From NCBI RefSeq assembly GCF_902499135.1, contig NZ_CABVPR010000001.1, positions 1 to 64,000 of the forward strand: a stretch of 64,000 bases of DNA, in the 5' to 3' direction. The notes below the pieces were generated by a model. The model did no database searches, was not told where the DNA came from, and saw nothing but the letters and a program-made list of their open reading frames with translations. The DNA comes from Burkholderia dolosa (GTDB lineage: Bacteria > Pseudomonadota > Gammaproteobacteria > Burkholderiales > Burkholderiaceae). The position numbers were made by a program, and so were the translations under genes. Shown here piece after piece: positions 34,212 to 42,761 of this stretch (within the stretch, counting starts at the first letter, position 1; each line of letters opens with the position of its first letter).

Positions 34212-34290
34212 TTCGTCTCCAAACCTTGGCCTGCGCGGCATCGCGGGATGCGCGCGCGGCATCTTTGTCGTGATCGGACGTGCGCCTTTT

Positions 34291-34308
34291 TGTCAGGTAG
34301 CCTGATTA
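34291..34308. promoter_or_regulatory. MarR-type operator, copy 1 (before AAHS transporter)
   Basis: TGTCAGGTAGCCTGATTA; on the minus strand it reads TAATCAGGCTACCTGACA. Core TCAGG-TAG-CCTGA is a perfect 5+5 inverted repeat, about 80 bases upstream of the transporter start. Confidence 0.7.
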
Positions 34309-34381
34309 CACGCCCGAAAGAAAATCCGCTCGGCCTGCCGGCTGTGCGGACCGTCATCCCATCGAAGGACGGGACGATTTA

Positions 34382-34400
34382 ATAACAGGTAACCTGATAT
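34382..34400. promoter_or_regulatory. MarR-type operator, copy 2
   Basis: ATAACAGGTAACCTGATAT, with a perfect CAGGT-A-ACCTG core at 34386-34396. It lies between the end of the MarR gene and the AAHS transporter, 92 bases from copy 1, so looping or double occupancy is possible. Confidence 0.65.
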
Positions 34401-34497
34401 TGCAAGTACGTGGAGCGCCGGTGTTAACCCGCAACGGCCGCGTCGGCGCCGCGGGCCGTGTCGGCTGTGCCGCTCGATGCGAACAGCCGCGGGCGGC

Positions 34498-35022
34498 TCA
34501 GTCGCGCAGGTTGCGTACGAACAGTTCGAGCGTGCGCTGGACTTGCGCGACGTCGTCCGCGGTCAGATCGTCGCCGAGCATCCGCCGCTCGAGCGGCCGA
34601 AGCACCTGTTCGCATTCGCGCAGGATCGCCGAGCCTTCGTCGGTCAGGCGCAGCAGGATCACGCGGCCGTGGCTCGGATCGGCTTCGCGCGTGACGAAGC
34701 CGCGAGCGGCCATCGCCGTCATCACCTCGTTCGCCGATTGCGGCGTGATGAACGAGCGCACCGCAAGCTGCGCATTCGACAGCGCACCGCGCGCCTCGAG
34801 CACCGACAGCGCCGTGTATTGCGCGAGCGTCACGCCGAGCGGCGCGAGCGCATCGCTCATCTGGCGGCGCAGCAGCCGGTCGAGATTGCCGATCAGGTAG
34901 GTGAGCCTCTGTTGCGTGCGCACGCGCGGCTTCGCTTCGGTGGTGCGGGCCGCGCGTTTCGCGCCGGCCGCCTTGACGGGTGTCGAACTCATGAAAGTGT
35001 CGGGATGAATATCGCGGGCCAT
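34498..35022 (-). CDS. MarR-family regulator of the ferulate cluster
   Basis: A 174-residue MarR regulator with a ~35-residue basic N-terminal tail, then the winged HTH dimer (TYLIGNLDRLLRRQMSDALAPLGVTLAQYTALSVLEARG, SNAQLAVRSFITPQSANEVMTAMAARGFV, DPSHGRVILLRLTDEG). It is the only MarR protein beside the fcs-vdh-ech and esterase units, where FerC/FerR-type MarR repressors respond to hydroxycinnamoyl-CoA. ATG 35022 is preferred over 34992 because GAGGT precedes it. The four ATCAGG-yTA-CCTGA sites nearby are its probable operators. Confidence 0.86.
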   Translation of the reverse strand: MARDIHPDTFMSSTPVKAAGAKRAARTTEAKPRVRTQQRLTYLIGNLDRLLRRQMSDALAPLGVTLAQYTALSVLEARGALSNAQLAVRSFITPQSANEVMTAMAARGFVTREADPSHGRVILLRLTDEGSAILRECEQVLRPLERRMLGDDLTADDVAQVQRTLELFVRNLRD

Positions 35023-35086
35023 CTTACCTCACGCGAGCTCGGCAGCGGACCGCGTGCCGCCGCCGATATGATGCCCGGCAACACGC

Positions 35087-35094
35087 TGTATACA
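35087..35094. promoter_or_regulatory. TGTATACA box 1 (VanR-type candidate)
   Basis: Palindrome TGTATACA in the divergent region between the MarR and GntR genes (context CTGTATACAAC). A second identical box is 85 bases to the right. GntR/FadR-type regulators often bind such short TnGTATACnA palindromes. Confidence 0.5.
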
Positions 35095-35171
35095 ACCCGC
35101 TCCAGATACGGACGTTTCGGTCGTGGTTTACCCGAGAATTCACGTGATTTCGCTTGATCGCGCAGCGTCGT

Positions 35172-35179
35172 TGTATACA
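35172..35179. promoter_or_regulatory. TGTATACA box 2 (VanR-type candidate)
   Basis: Same palindrome (context TTGTATACAC), 70 bases before the GntR start and directly beside a MarR-type site, giving a compact double-regulator region. Confidence 0.5.
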
Positions 35180-35183
35180 CTTT

Positions 35184-35200
35184 CATCAAGCTACCTGACA
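35184..35200. promoter_or_regulatory. MarR-type operator, copy 3 (before vanR-vanAB)
   Basis: CATCAAGCTACCTGACA: the CTACCTGA half is intact and the other half has one change (TCAAG for TCAGG). 49 bases upstream of the GntR start, so vanillate genes could be tied to the ferulate regulator. Confidence 0.6.
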
Positions 35201-35248
35201 ACTTCGCGCGCCGCCGGCGGCGCAGCGATACCCGACCCGATACGCGAC

Positions 35249-36031
35249 ATGGCCCATCTCGACGCCCCGCCCGCCGATACCCGCACTGACGCCCGCACCA
35301 CCGCTTCGCCGTCGCAAACCGTGCGCACGCTGCTCGGCCTGCGCGAGCTGATCGTCGGCGGCGAGCTGGCGCCCGGCGAGCGGATCTCCGAGCTGTGGGT
35401 CGTCGAGCGGCTCGGCGTGTCGCGCACGCCGGTCCGCGCGGCGCTGATCCGGCTGCAGGAAGAAGGCTTGATCGAGCCGATCGCGACCGGCGGCTTCGCG
35501 GTGCGCGCGTTTTCGGCGCGCGAGATCGGCGACGCGATCGAGCTGCGCGGCACGCTCGAAGGGCTCGCCGCACGGTTCGCGGCCGAGCGCGGCGTGTCGC
35601 CGGCGATGCTCGGCGATCTGCACGCATGCGCGGACGAAATCGACGCGCTGCTCGCCGGCCCGCTGACCGACGACACGTTCTCGCGCTACGTCGACGCGAA
35701 CGCGCGCTTTCACCGGCTGCTGGCGGCTGCGGCCGGCAGCGACGTCGTCGCGCGGCAGATCGACAAGGTCGCGACGCTGCCGTTCGCGTCGGCGAGCGCG
35801 TTCGTGGTCGTGCAGTCGCTCGATCCGCGCGCGAGAGAGACGCTCGTCGTCGCGCAGGCGCAGCATCGCGCGGTGCTCGACGCGATCGCGCGCCGCCAGG
35901 GCGCGCGCGCCGAAGCGCTGATGCGCGAGCACGCGCAGATCGCGCACGACAACCTGCGGCGCGTGCTCGACAACCAGCGCGCGATGACGAAGCTCGCGGG
36001 CGGCAACCTGATTCGTCGCGACGCCGGCTGA
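35249..36031 (+). CDS. vanR: GntR/FadR-family regulator, VanR type
   Basis: A 260-residue FadR-subfamily GntR regulator: winged HTH at residues ~25-90 (LGLRELIVGGELAPGERISELWVVERLGVSRTPVRAALIRLQEEGLIE) followed by an all-helical FCD effector domain. The gene directly precedes vanA (88-base gap) on the same strand, the standard place of VanR, the vanillate-responsive repressor. The ATG at 35249 is taken because it lies beyond the operators at 35172-35200; longer in-frame starts would translate them. Autoregulation with vanAB is likely. Confidence 0.83.
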   Translation: MAHLDAPPADTRTDARTTASPSQTVRTLLGLRELIVGGELAPGERISELWVVERLGVSRTPVRAALIRLQEEGLIEPIATGGFAVRAFSAREIGDAIELRGTLEGLAARFAAERGVSPAMLGDLHACADEIDALLAGPLTDDTFSRYVDANARFHRLLAAAAGSDVVARQIDKVATLPFASASAFVVVQSLDPRARETLVVAQAQHRAVLDAIARRQGARAEALMREHAQIAHDNLRRVLDNQRAMTKLAGGNLIRRDAG

Positions 36032-36119
36032 CCGGCGCGCGGCATTTTCGCGCGCGGCGCACGACGCGCCGCCTTTCCGAAGACGAACATGGCGTGCACG
36101 CACGCCCTGGAGGAGACGC

Positions 36120-37163
36120 ATGTTCCTGAAAAACACGTGGTATGTCGCCTGCACGCCGGACGAATTCGCGGACAAGCCGCTCGGCCGGCAGATCTGCGGC
36201 GAGCGCATGGTGTTCTTTCGCGACGCGAACGGCACGGTCGCCGCGCTCGAGGATTTCTGCCCGCACCGCGGCGCGCCGCTGTCGCTCGGCACCGTGCGCG
36301 ATGGCCGGCTCGTATGCGGCTATCACGGGCTGACGATGGGCGCGGACGGCAAGTGCGTGAGCATGCCGTGCCAGCGCGTCGGCGGCATTCCGGCGATCCG
36401 CCGCTATCCGGCCGTCGAGCGCTACGGTTTCGTGTGGGTGTGGCCAGGCGATCCGGCGCAAGCCGACCCGGCGACGATCCATCGGCTGCACTGGGCCGAC
36501 GATCCGGGCTGGGCATACGGCGGCGGCCTCTATCACATCGACTGCGACTACCGGCTGATGATCGACAACCTGATGGACCTCACGCACGAGACCTACGTGC
36601 ACGCGTCGAGCATCGGGCAGCCGGAGATCGAGGAGGCGCCGCCGACGACGAAGGTGGACGGCGACACGGTCACGACGAGCCGCTTCATGGAAGGGATCGT
36701 GCCGCCGCCGTTCTGGGCCGCCGCGCTGCGCGGCAACGGGCTCGCGGACGACGTGCGCTGCGATCGCTGGCAGATCTGCCACTTCACGCCGCCGAGCCAC
36801 GTGATGATCGAAGTGGGCGTCGCGCACGCGGGCAAGGGCGGCTATCACGCGGACCCGCGCGACAAGGTGTCGAGCATCGTCGTCGACTTCATCACGCCGG
36901 AGACCGACACGTCGATCTGGTACTTCTGGGGGATGGCGCGCAGCTTCGCGGTCGACGACCGCGCGCTGACCGACACGATCCGCAAAGGACAAGGCGCGAT
37001 CTTCGCCGAAGATCTCGAGATGCTCGAAGCGCAGCAGCGCAATCTGCTGCGCTGGCCGGACCGGCCGCTGCTGAAGCTGAACATCGACGCGGGCGGCGTG
37101 CAGTCGCGCCGCGTGCTCGACCGGCTGATCGACCAGGAGCGCGCCGCCGCGCTGTCGTGCTGA
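36120..37163 (+). CDS. vanA: Vanillate O-demethylase, oxygenase subunit
   Basis: The 347-residue Rieske-type terminal oxygenase of vanillate demethylase, converting vanillate to protocatechuate and formaldehyde with VanB. Rieske [2Fe-2S] ligands are Cys47-x-His49 and Cys66-x2-His69 (FCPHRGAPLSLG, CGYHG). The mononuclear iron site is in DNLMDLTHETYVH. N-terminus FLKNTWYVACTPDEF is the VanA signature. The start has GGAGGAG immediately upstream. vanB follows after 59 bases. Confidence 0.94.
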   Translation: MFLKNTWYVACTPDEFADKPLGRQICGERMVFFRDANGTVAALEDFCPHRGAPLSLGTVRDGRLVCGYHGLTMGADGKCVSMPCQRVGGIPAIRRYPAVERYGFVWVWPGDPAQADPATIHRLHWADDPGWAYGGGLYHIDCDYRLMIDNLMDLTHETYVHASSIGQPEIEEAPPTTKVDGDTVTTSRFMEGIVPPPFWAAALRGNGLADDVRCDRWQICHFTPPSHVMIEVGVAHAGKGGYHADPRDKVSSIVVDFITPETDTSIWYFWGMARSFAVDDRALTDTIRKGQGAIFAEDLEMLEAQQRNLLRWPDRPLLKLNIDAGGVQSRRVLDRLIDQERAAALSC

Positions 37164-37222
37164 CCGCATGCCGCGCCGTCGCAGGACGGCGGCGCGGCAT
37201 GCCCCACCGTAGATCCGTTCCC

Positions 37223-38239
37223 ATGAAAGTCACGCTCATCCGCAAGCTCCCCGTCGCGGCCGACATCTGCGCGTTCGAACTCGCGCCGGCCGACGGCACC
37301 GCATTGCCGCCGTTTACCGCGGGCGCGCATATCGACGTCCACGTCGGCGGCTTCGTCCGCCAGTATTCGTTGTGCAACAGTCCGTCGGAAACCGGCATCT
37401 ACCGGCTCGGCGTGCTGCGCGAACCGGCGTCGCGCGGCGGCTCGGTCGCACTGCACGCGTGCGAGCCGGGCGCCACGCTCGATATCGGCGCGCCGCGCAA
37501 TCACTTTCCGCTCGATCCGCACGCCGCGCACAGCGTGCTGCTCGCCGGCGGCATCGGCATCACGCCGCTGCTCAGCATGGCGCTGCATCTGGCCGAAACC
37601 GGCCGATCGTTCGAACTGCATTACTGCGCACGCGAACCGGCGCGCGCCGCGTTCGTCGACCGGCTCGACGCGCCGGCGCTGAAGGCACGCACGCAGCTGT
37701 GGTTCGACGACGATCCAGGCGGCCGGCGCATCGATTTCGCGCAAGTGCTCGCGAAGCCGGATCCGCGTACGCATCTGTACGTGTGCGGGCCGGCCGGATT
37801 CATCGGCGCGGTGCTCGCCGCAGCCGCGCAGGCCGGGTGGGATCCGGCGAACGTGCACCGGGAATACTTCGGTCTGGCCGGCGCAGGTGCGGCCGGCGCA
37901 GGCGCGGCGGATGCCGGCGCGACAGAAGGCACGCGCGAAGCCGAACCCGGCACGGCCGCAGCAAATGGCGATCGCGCATTCCAGGTATCGCTCGCGCAAT
38001 CGGGGCGCGTCGTCGACGTGCCGGCCGGCACGACGATCGTCGAAGCGCTGCGCGGCTGCGGCATCGAAGTGCCGGTGTCGTGCGAACAGGGCGTGTGCGG
38101 CACCTGCCTGACGCGCGTGCTGTCCGGCACGCCCGATCATCGCGACGTATATCTGACCGACGACGAACGCGCGGCGAACGATCAGATGCTGCCGTGCTGT
38201 TCGCGGGCGATCACGCCGATGCTGGTGCTGGATTTGTGA
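37223..38239 (+). CDS. vanB: Vanillate O-demethylase, reductase subunit
   Basis: A 338-residue class IA ferredoxin-NAD reductase: flavin-binding domain (residues ~40-100, GGFVRQYSLCNSPSE), NAD domain (LLAGGIGITPLLSMA; YVCGPAGFI) and a C-terminal plant-type [2Fe-2S] domain with CEQGVCGTC plus a distal Cys (PCCSRA). It passes electrons from NADH to VanA. An Ala/Gly-rich linker of about 30 residues (roughly 218-250, coded by GGCGCAGG-like repeats at ~37875-37930) separates the last two domains and makes the protein longer than the usual ~315 residues. Confidence 0.93.
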   Translation: MKVTLIRKLPVAADICAFELAPADGTALPPFTAGAHIDVHVGGFVRQYSLCNSPSETGIYRLGVLREPASRGGSVALHACEPGATLDIGAPRNHFPLDPHAAHSVLLAGGIGITPLLSMALHLAETGRSFELHYCAREPARAAFVDRLDAPALKARTQLWFDDDPGGRRIDFAQVLAKPDPRTHLYVCGPAGFIGAVLAAAAQAGWDPANVHREYFGLAGAGAAGAGAADAGATEGTREAEPGTAAANGDRAFQVSLAQSGRVVDVPAGTTIVEALRGCGIEVPVSCEQGVCGTCLTRVLSGTPDHRDVYLTDDERAANDQMLPCCSRAITPMLVLDL

Positions 38240-38339
38240 AAACCGGATGCGCGGCGCGTTCGGCGCGCGCGCCGCATACGCGTTGGAGCGCCGGCAATCG
38301 CGTCGCGCCGCGCGCCGCCGGCGGCGAGCGCGCCGCAGC

Positions 38340-40244
38340 TTACGCCGCGCGCGTCGCGCCGGCCACGATCACGCCCGCATCGGCGGCGTCGGCCGCATAC
38401 ATCGCGTCGACCAGCGCCGCGCGCCGCGCGAGCACCGCACGCTGATTGATCGACCCCTTGTCGGTCACTTCGCCGAGATCGAGCGACGGCGGCTCGTCGA
38501 GGATGCACAGCCGCGCGATGAACGTCGCGCTGCCGGTCGCGTCGCGGTTGAGCCGCGCGAGCAGGTCCGCGAAGAATGCGCGCACCGGCGGCGCGCGCAG
38601 CACGTCGCGCACGTCGGCGTCCGGCGCGGCGCCGGCGAGACGCCGGCAATCGTCGATGCGCGGAAAGATCATCACGCCGACGTCGTCGCGGTTCATCCCG
38701 GTCACGACCGCGTCCTGCACGTACGGCGCACCGTTCGACACGATCCGCGCGCGCATCGGGCCGACGCTCACGAACGTCCCCGACGACAGCTTGAAATCCT
38801 CCGCGATGCGGCCGTCGAACATCAGCCCGATCTCCGGACGCTCGGGATCGACGAAACGCACCGCGTCGCCGCTGCGGTAGTAGCCTTCGTCGTCGAACAC
38901 CTCGCGCGCATCGTCGCCGCTCGCGCGCCAGTAGCCGGCCATCACGTTCGGCCCGCGAAAACGCGCTTCGAGCTTGCCGTCGACCGGCACCAGCTTCGCG
39001 TCGCAACCGGGCGCCGGCAGCCCGATGTAGCCGGCGCCCGACATCGGCCCGGTCGTGAACATGCACGACGGCGCCGCTTCGGTCATCCCGAGGCCCGCCA
39101 TGATGCGGATGCGCTCGCCGCAGTGCGCGAGCGTCACGCGCTCGAGGCGGTCCCATGCGGCCTGCGACAACCCCGCGCCCGCGAAGAAGTACATCTTCAC
39201 GCGCGAGAAGAACGTCGCGCGCAGCGCGGCGTCCGTTTCGAGCGCGGCGGTCAGCTCCTCCCAGCCTTTCGGCACGTTGAAATACACGGTCGGCGCGATC
39301 TCGCGCAGGTTGCGCAGCGTGTCGCCGAACTTGCCCGGCGCGGGCTTGCCGTCGTCGATATACAGCGTGCCGCCGTTGTACAGCGCGATGCCGACGTTGT
39401 GGCTGCCGCCGAACGTGTGATTCCACGGCAGCCAGTCGACCAGCACCGGCGGCTCGATCCCGAACTGCGGGAACGTTTCGAGCAGCATCTGCTGGTTGCT
39501 GCACAGCATCCTGTGCGTGGTCGGCACGGCCTTCGGCAGCCGCGTCGAGCCGGACGTGAACAGGAACTTCGCGATGTCGTCGCCGTCGACCGCGTCGTGC
39601 GCGGCATCGACGCTGTGCGGCACCGTGTCGAGCAGCGACGCGAAGCGCGTGACGCCGCGCGCGTCGTGCTGCCCGGACACGATCACGCGCTCGACGTCGG
39701 GCGGCACGGTCGCATCGAGCGCGGCGCGGTATGCGTCGCCGTCGGATGCGAACACGAGCCCCGGCGTCAGCAGTTCGAGCGCATGGCGCAGCTTGCCGAA
39801 GTCGCTCGATACGAGCGAATACGCGGGCGACAGCGGCGCATACGGAATGCCGGCCCACATCGCACCGAACGCGAGCTGCAGATGTTCGAGATCGTTGCCG
39901 GACAGGATCGCGACCGGACGCTCGGCCGACAGCCCGCGATCGAGCAGCGCCTGACCGATCGAGCGCGCGCGCTCGAGCATCTGCCGGTACGTGATGCCGA
40001 TCCACGCGCCGTCGGCGCCGCGACGCGCGACCAGCCAGCGGTCCGGATGCGCGTGCGCGCCGCTGACGAGCCGGTCGGTCAACCGGCGCGGATACGCGCC
40101 GAGCGGCGTCGCCGCGCGCAGATACCAGCAGCCGTCGCGCTGCGCGATCTCCGGCGGCGCCGCGCCGATCGCGACGGGACGATAGCCGGCGGTTACGGGC
40201 TGCGCGGCGGCCGCGCCGCGCAGTTGGGTCGGATCCGCATCCAA
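38340..40244 (-). CDS. fcs: Feruloyl-CoA synthase
   Basis: A 634-residue ANL-superfamily acyl-CoA synthetase that activates ferulate (and related hydroxycinnamates) with ATP and CoA. The P-loop motif is LFTSGSTRLPKAVPTTH, A5 is AGLGMTEAAP and the hinge/catalytic region is SGDAVRFVD...GRIAEDFKLSSG. No ATG is suitable: the frame is open far upstream into vdh, so TTG at 40244 is chosen, 12 bases after a GGAGAC site and giving the family length. It follows vdh by 116 bases in the minus-strand unit ech-vdh-fcs. Confidence 0.91.
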   Translation of the reverse strand: MDADPTQLRGAAAAQPVTAGYRPVAIGAAPPEIAQRDGCWYLRAATPLGAYPRRLTDRLVSGAHAHPDRWLVARRGADGAWIGITYRQMLERARSIGQALLDRGLSAERPVAILSGNDLEHLQLAFGAMWAGIPYAPLSPAYSLVSSDFGKLRHALELLTPGLVFASDGDAYRAALDATVPPDVERVIVSGQHDARGVTRFASLLDTVPHSVDAAHDAVDGDDIAKFLFTSGSTRLPKAVPTTHRMLCSNQQMLLETFPQFGIEPPVLVDWLPWNHTFGGSHNVGIALYNGGTLYIDDGKPAPGKFGDTLRNLREIAPTVYFNVPKGWEELTAALETDAALRATFFSRVKMYFFAGAGLSQAAWDRLERVTLAHCGERIRIMAGLGMTEAAPSCMFTTGPMSGAGYIGLPAPGCDAKLVPVDGKLEARFRGPNVMAGYWRASGDDAREVFDDEGYYRSGDAVRFVDPERPEIGLMFDGRIAEDFKLSSGTFVSVGPMRARIVSNGAPYVQDAVVTGMNRDDVGVMIFPRIDDCRRLAGAAPDADVRDVLRAPPVRAFFADLLARLNRDATGSATFIARLCILDEPPSLDLGEVTDKGSINQRAVLARRAALVDAMYAADAADAGVIVAGATRAA

Positions 40245-40360
40245 GGTCTTGTCTCCGTTCGGTTCCGGGCCGCGCGCGTGCGCGCGATCGGCCGGAACGT
40301 CGTTGTGTCGTGTTTCATGCCGCGACGCGCGCGGCGCGCGGCTCGCTCCGATCGGGCGAT

Positions 40361-41812
40361 TCAGATCGGGTAATGACGCGGGCCGGTCTGCACGGTGATC
40401 CAGCGCAGGTCGGTGAATTCGGCGATCGACGCCTTGCTGCCGAAGCGGCCGTAGCCGCTCGCCTTCACGCCGCCGAACGGCATCTGCGCCTCGTCGTGCA
40501 CGGTCGGGCCGTTGATGTGGCAAATCCCCGATTCGATCCGCTTCGCGAGCTGCATCGCGCGTGCGATGTCGCGGCTGAACACCGCGGCGGACAGCCCGTA
40601 CTCGCTGTCGTTCGCGGCCGCGAGCGCGGCCTCGTCGCCGTCGACGCGCTGCACGGTCACGACCGGCCCGAACGACTCGTCCGCGTACAGCTTCATGTCG
40701 CGCGTGACGCCGTCGACGATCGTCGGCTGCATCACCGCGCCGTCGACTTCGCAGCCGAGCGGCAGCGCGGCGCCGTGCGTACGCGCGTCGTCGACGAGCG
40801 CCGCGATCCGCTGCGCGGCCGCTTCGCTTTCGAGCGTGCCGAGCACGACGCCGGGCGCGGCCGGGTTGCCGGCCTTCAGCGTGCGCGCCTTCGCGACGAG
40901 CTTCTCGACGAACGCATCGGCGACCTTCCGGTCGACGATCACGCGCTCCGTCGACATGCAAATCTGGCCTTGGTTGAAGAACGCGCCGAACGCGACCGCA
41001 TCGACCGCCGCATCGAGATCCGCATCGTCGAGCACGAGCACCGGCGCCTTGCCGCCGAGTTCGAGCAGCGCGGGCTTCAGATGCTGCGCGGCGAGCGTCG
41101 CGACGATCCGGCCGACGCGCGTCGAGCCGGTGAAGTTCACGCGCCGCACGGCCGGATTCGCGATCAGCCGCTCGACGATCGCGGGCGCGTCGTGCGGCGC
41201 GTGCGTGAGCACGTTGACGACGCCGTCGCCGAGCCCCGCGTCGTGCAGCACGCTGCCGATCAGCCGGTGCACGCCCGGACAGCCTTCGGACGCCTTCAGC
41301 ACGACCGTGTTGCCGCACGCGAGCGGCATCGCGAGCGCACGCGTCGCGAGAATCACCGGCGCGTTCCACGGCGCGATGCCGAGCACGACGCCGCACGGCT
41401 GGCGCACGGCCATCGCGATGCTGCCCGGCACGTCGGACGGGATCACCGCGCCGTCGATCTGCGTCGTCATCGCGGCGGCCTCGCGCAGCATGTTCGCCGC
41501 GAGCATCACGTTGAAGCCGTACCAGTTCGCCATCGCGCCGGTTTCCGCGCGGCCGATCTCGATGAATGCGCCGGCGCGCGCGTCCATCGCGTCGGCTGCG
41601 GCGAGCAGCCGGCGGCGCCGCTCGGTCGGCGCGAGCGCCGCCCACGCGGGAAACGCGCGTGCGGCGGCCGCGACGGCGGCATCCGCGTCGGCGAGCGTCG
41701 CCGCGGCCGCGCGCGTCGCGACCTGTCCCGTCGCCGGATCGATCCGGTCGAACGTGCCGCCGTCCGACGCGCCGCGCGACACGCCGTCGATCAACAAACT
41801 CACTTCGTGCAT
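40361..41812 (-). CDS. vdh: Vanillin dehydrogenase
   Basis: A 483-residue aldehyde dehydrogenase oxidising vanillin to vanillate with NAD+. The catalytic Cys is C285 (NQGQICMSTER), the general base Glu is E251 (LLELGGK), and the NAD motif is FTGSTRVGR. The C-terminus (HDEAQMPFGGVKASGYGRFGSKASIAEFTDLRW, residues ~444-476) matches Vdh/salicylaldehyde dehydrogenase types. Its identity as vanillin dehydrogenase is supported by being sandwiched between ech and fcs. It starts 54 bases after the ech stop. Confidence 0.92.
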   Translation of the reverse strand: MHEVSLLIDGVSRGASDGGTFDRIDPATGQVATRAAAATLADADAAVAAAARAFPAWAALAPTERRRRLLAAADAMDARAGAFIEIGRAETGAMANWYGFNVMLAANMLREAAAMTTQIDGAVIPSDVPGSIAMAVRQPCGVVLGIAPWNAPVILATRALAMPLACGNTVVLKASEGCPGVHRLIGSVLHDAGLGDGVVNVLTHAPHDAPAIVERLIANPAVRRVNFTGSTRVGRIVATLAAQHLKPALLELGGKAPVLVLDDADLDAAVDAVAFGAFFNQGQICMSTERVIVDRKVADAFVEKLVAKARTLKAGNPAAPGVVLGTLESEAAAQRIAALVDDARTHGAALPLGCEVDGAVMQPTIVDGVTRDMKLYADESFGPVVTVQRVDGDEAALAAANDSEYGLSAAVFSRDIARAMQLAKRIESGICHINGPTVHDEAQMPFGGVKASGYGRFGSKASIAEFTDLRWITVQTGPRHYPI

Positions 41813-41866
41813 TTCGCTGTCTCCGCTCAGGTTCCGCTCAGGCCAGGTGGCGCGCCGCAGCGCGCG

Positions 41867-42694
41867 TCAGCGCTTGTACGCCTGCAAGCCCGGCTTGATG
41901 CTCTTCTCGTCGAGGAACTGCTTGAGCCCCTGTTCGCGACCGCCTTCCGGATCGCGATAGTTCGCCTGGTCGAGCTTCGCGTAAAGATAATCCTCGTTCT
42001 GCTCCCACGTGAGCTCCCGGCAGCGCTTGAAGCCGTGCTTCGCGTTGCGGATCACGACCGGGTTCTTGTCGAGCAGCTTCGCGGCGAGCGCGCGCACTTC
42101 GTCGCGCAGCTGCGCGCGCGGCACGCTCTTGTTGACGAGCCCCATCTGCGCGGCCTGCTGCCCGGTGAACGTTTCGCCGGTCATGATGTAGTACAGCGCC
42201 TGACGGTGGCCGACGGTGTCCGCCATCGCCTTGCTGACGAGGTTGCCCGGCGGAATCCCCCAGTTGATTTCCGACAGCCCGAACACGGCTTCGTCGGCCG
42301 CGATCGCGAGATCGCACGCGACGAGCGGCGACAAGCCGCCGCCGAAGCACCAGCCGTTGACCATCGCGATCGTCGGCTTCGCATACATGCGCAGCAGCTG
42401 CCACTGCCAGCGGCTCGCGTCGCGGCGGATCTTTTCCTGCAGGATCTCGGGGCCGGCATCGACTTCGCGGAAATACTCCTTCAGATCCATCCCGGCCGTC
42501 CACGCGTCGCCTTCGCCGGTCAGCACGAGCACTTGCGCTTCCGCGTCGAGCTCGACGGTCTCCAGCACGTCGATCATCTCCGCGTTCAGCGTCGGGCTCA
42601 TCGCGTTGCGCTTGTCCGGACGGTTCAGCGTCACCCACGCAATCCCGCCCTCGACCGTCACTTTCACGGTTTTCCAGCGCCCTTCGTAACTCAT
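41867..42694 (-). CDS. ech: Hydroxycinnamoyl-CoA hydratase-lyase (feruloyl-CoA to vanillin)
   Basis: A 275-residue crotonase-fold enzyme that hydrates feruloyl-CoA and cleaves it to vanillin and acetyl-CoA. It follows the Pseudomonas HCHL sequence closely along its length. Key residues correspond: Ser122, Glu142 (GLSEINWG) and Tyr238 (NEDYLYAKLDQ), against Ser123/Glu143/Tyr239 there. The ATG at 42694 has GGAG upstream; a longer start at 42739 would lack family support. First gene of ech-vdh-fcs, with a perfect MarR-type operator 51 bases upstream. Confidence 0.95.
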   Translation of the reverse strand: MSYEGRWKTVKVTVEGGIAWVTLNRPDKRNAMSPTLNAEMIDVLETVELDAEAQVLVLTGEGDAWTAGMDLKEYFREVDAGPEILQEKIRRDASRWQWQLLRMYAKPTIAMVNGWCFGGGLSPLVACDLAIAADEAVFGLSEINWGIPPGNLVSKAMADTVGHRQALYYIMTGETFTGQQAAQMGLVNKSVPRAQLRDEVRALAAKLLDKNPVVIRNAKHGFKRCRELTWEQNEDYLYAKLDQANYRDPEGGREQGLKQFLDEKSIKPGLQAYKR

Positions 42695-42744
42695 CTTCGT
42701 TCTCCAATGACAGTGCCGCCCTGCGCGACTCGCCACCAATTTAC

Positions 42745-42761
42745 TATCAGGCTACCTGATA
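42745..42761. promoter_or_regulatory. MarR-type operator, copy 4 (before ech-vdh-fcs)
   Basis: TATCAGG-CTA-CCTGATA, a perfect 7+3+7 inverted repeat and the best of the four copies, 51-67 bases upstream of the ech start. Confidence 0.75.

Noticed and set aside
34900-34915. Fifth MarR operator (ATCAGGTAGGTGAG) inside the MarR gene
   Set aside because: Only one half matches; the second half lacks symmetry and the site is inside coding sequence.
35123-35248. Longer start for the GntR regulator
   Set aside because: It would translate through the TGTATACA and MarR sites and add residues outside the GntR fold.
40245-41645. N-terminal extension of fcs to over 1100 codons, a possible vdh-fcs fusion
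   Set aside because: The extension reads vdh DNA in a different frame from the true aldehyde dehydrogenase and has no family motif; TTG at 40244 with GGAGAC gives normal length.
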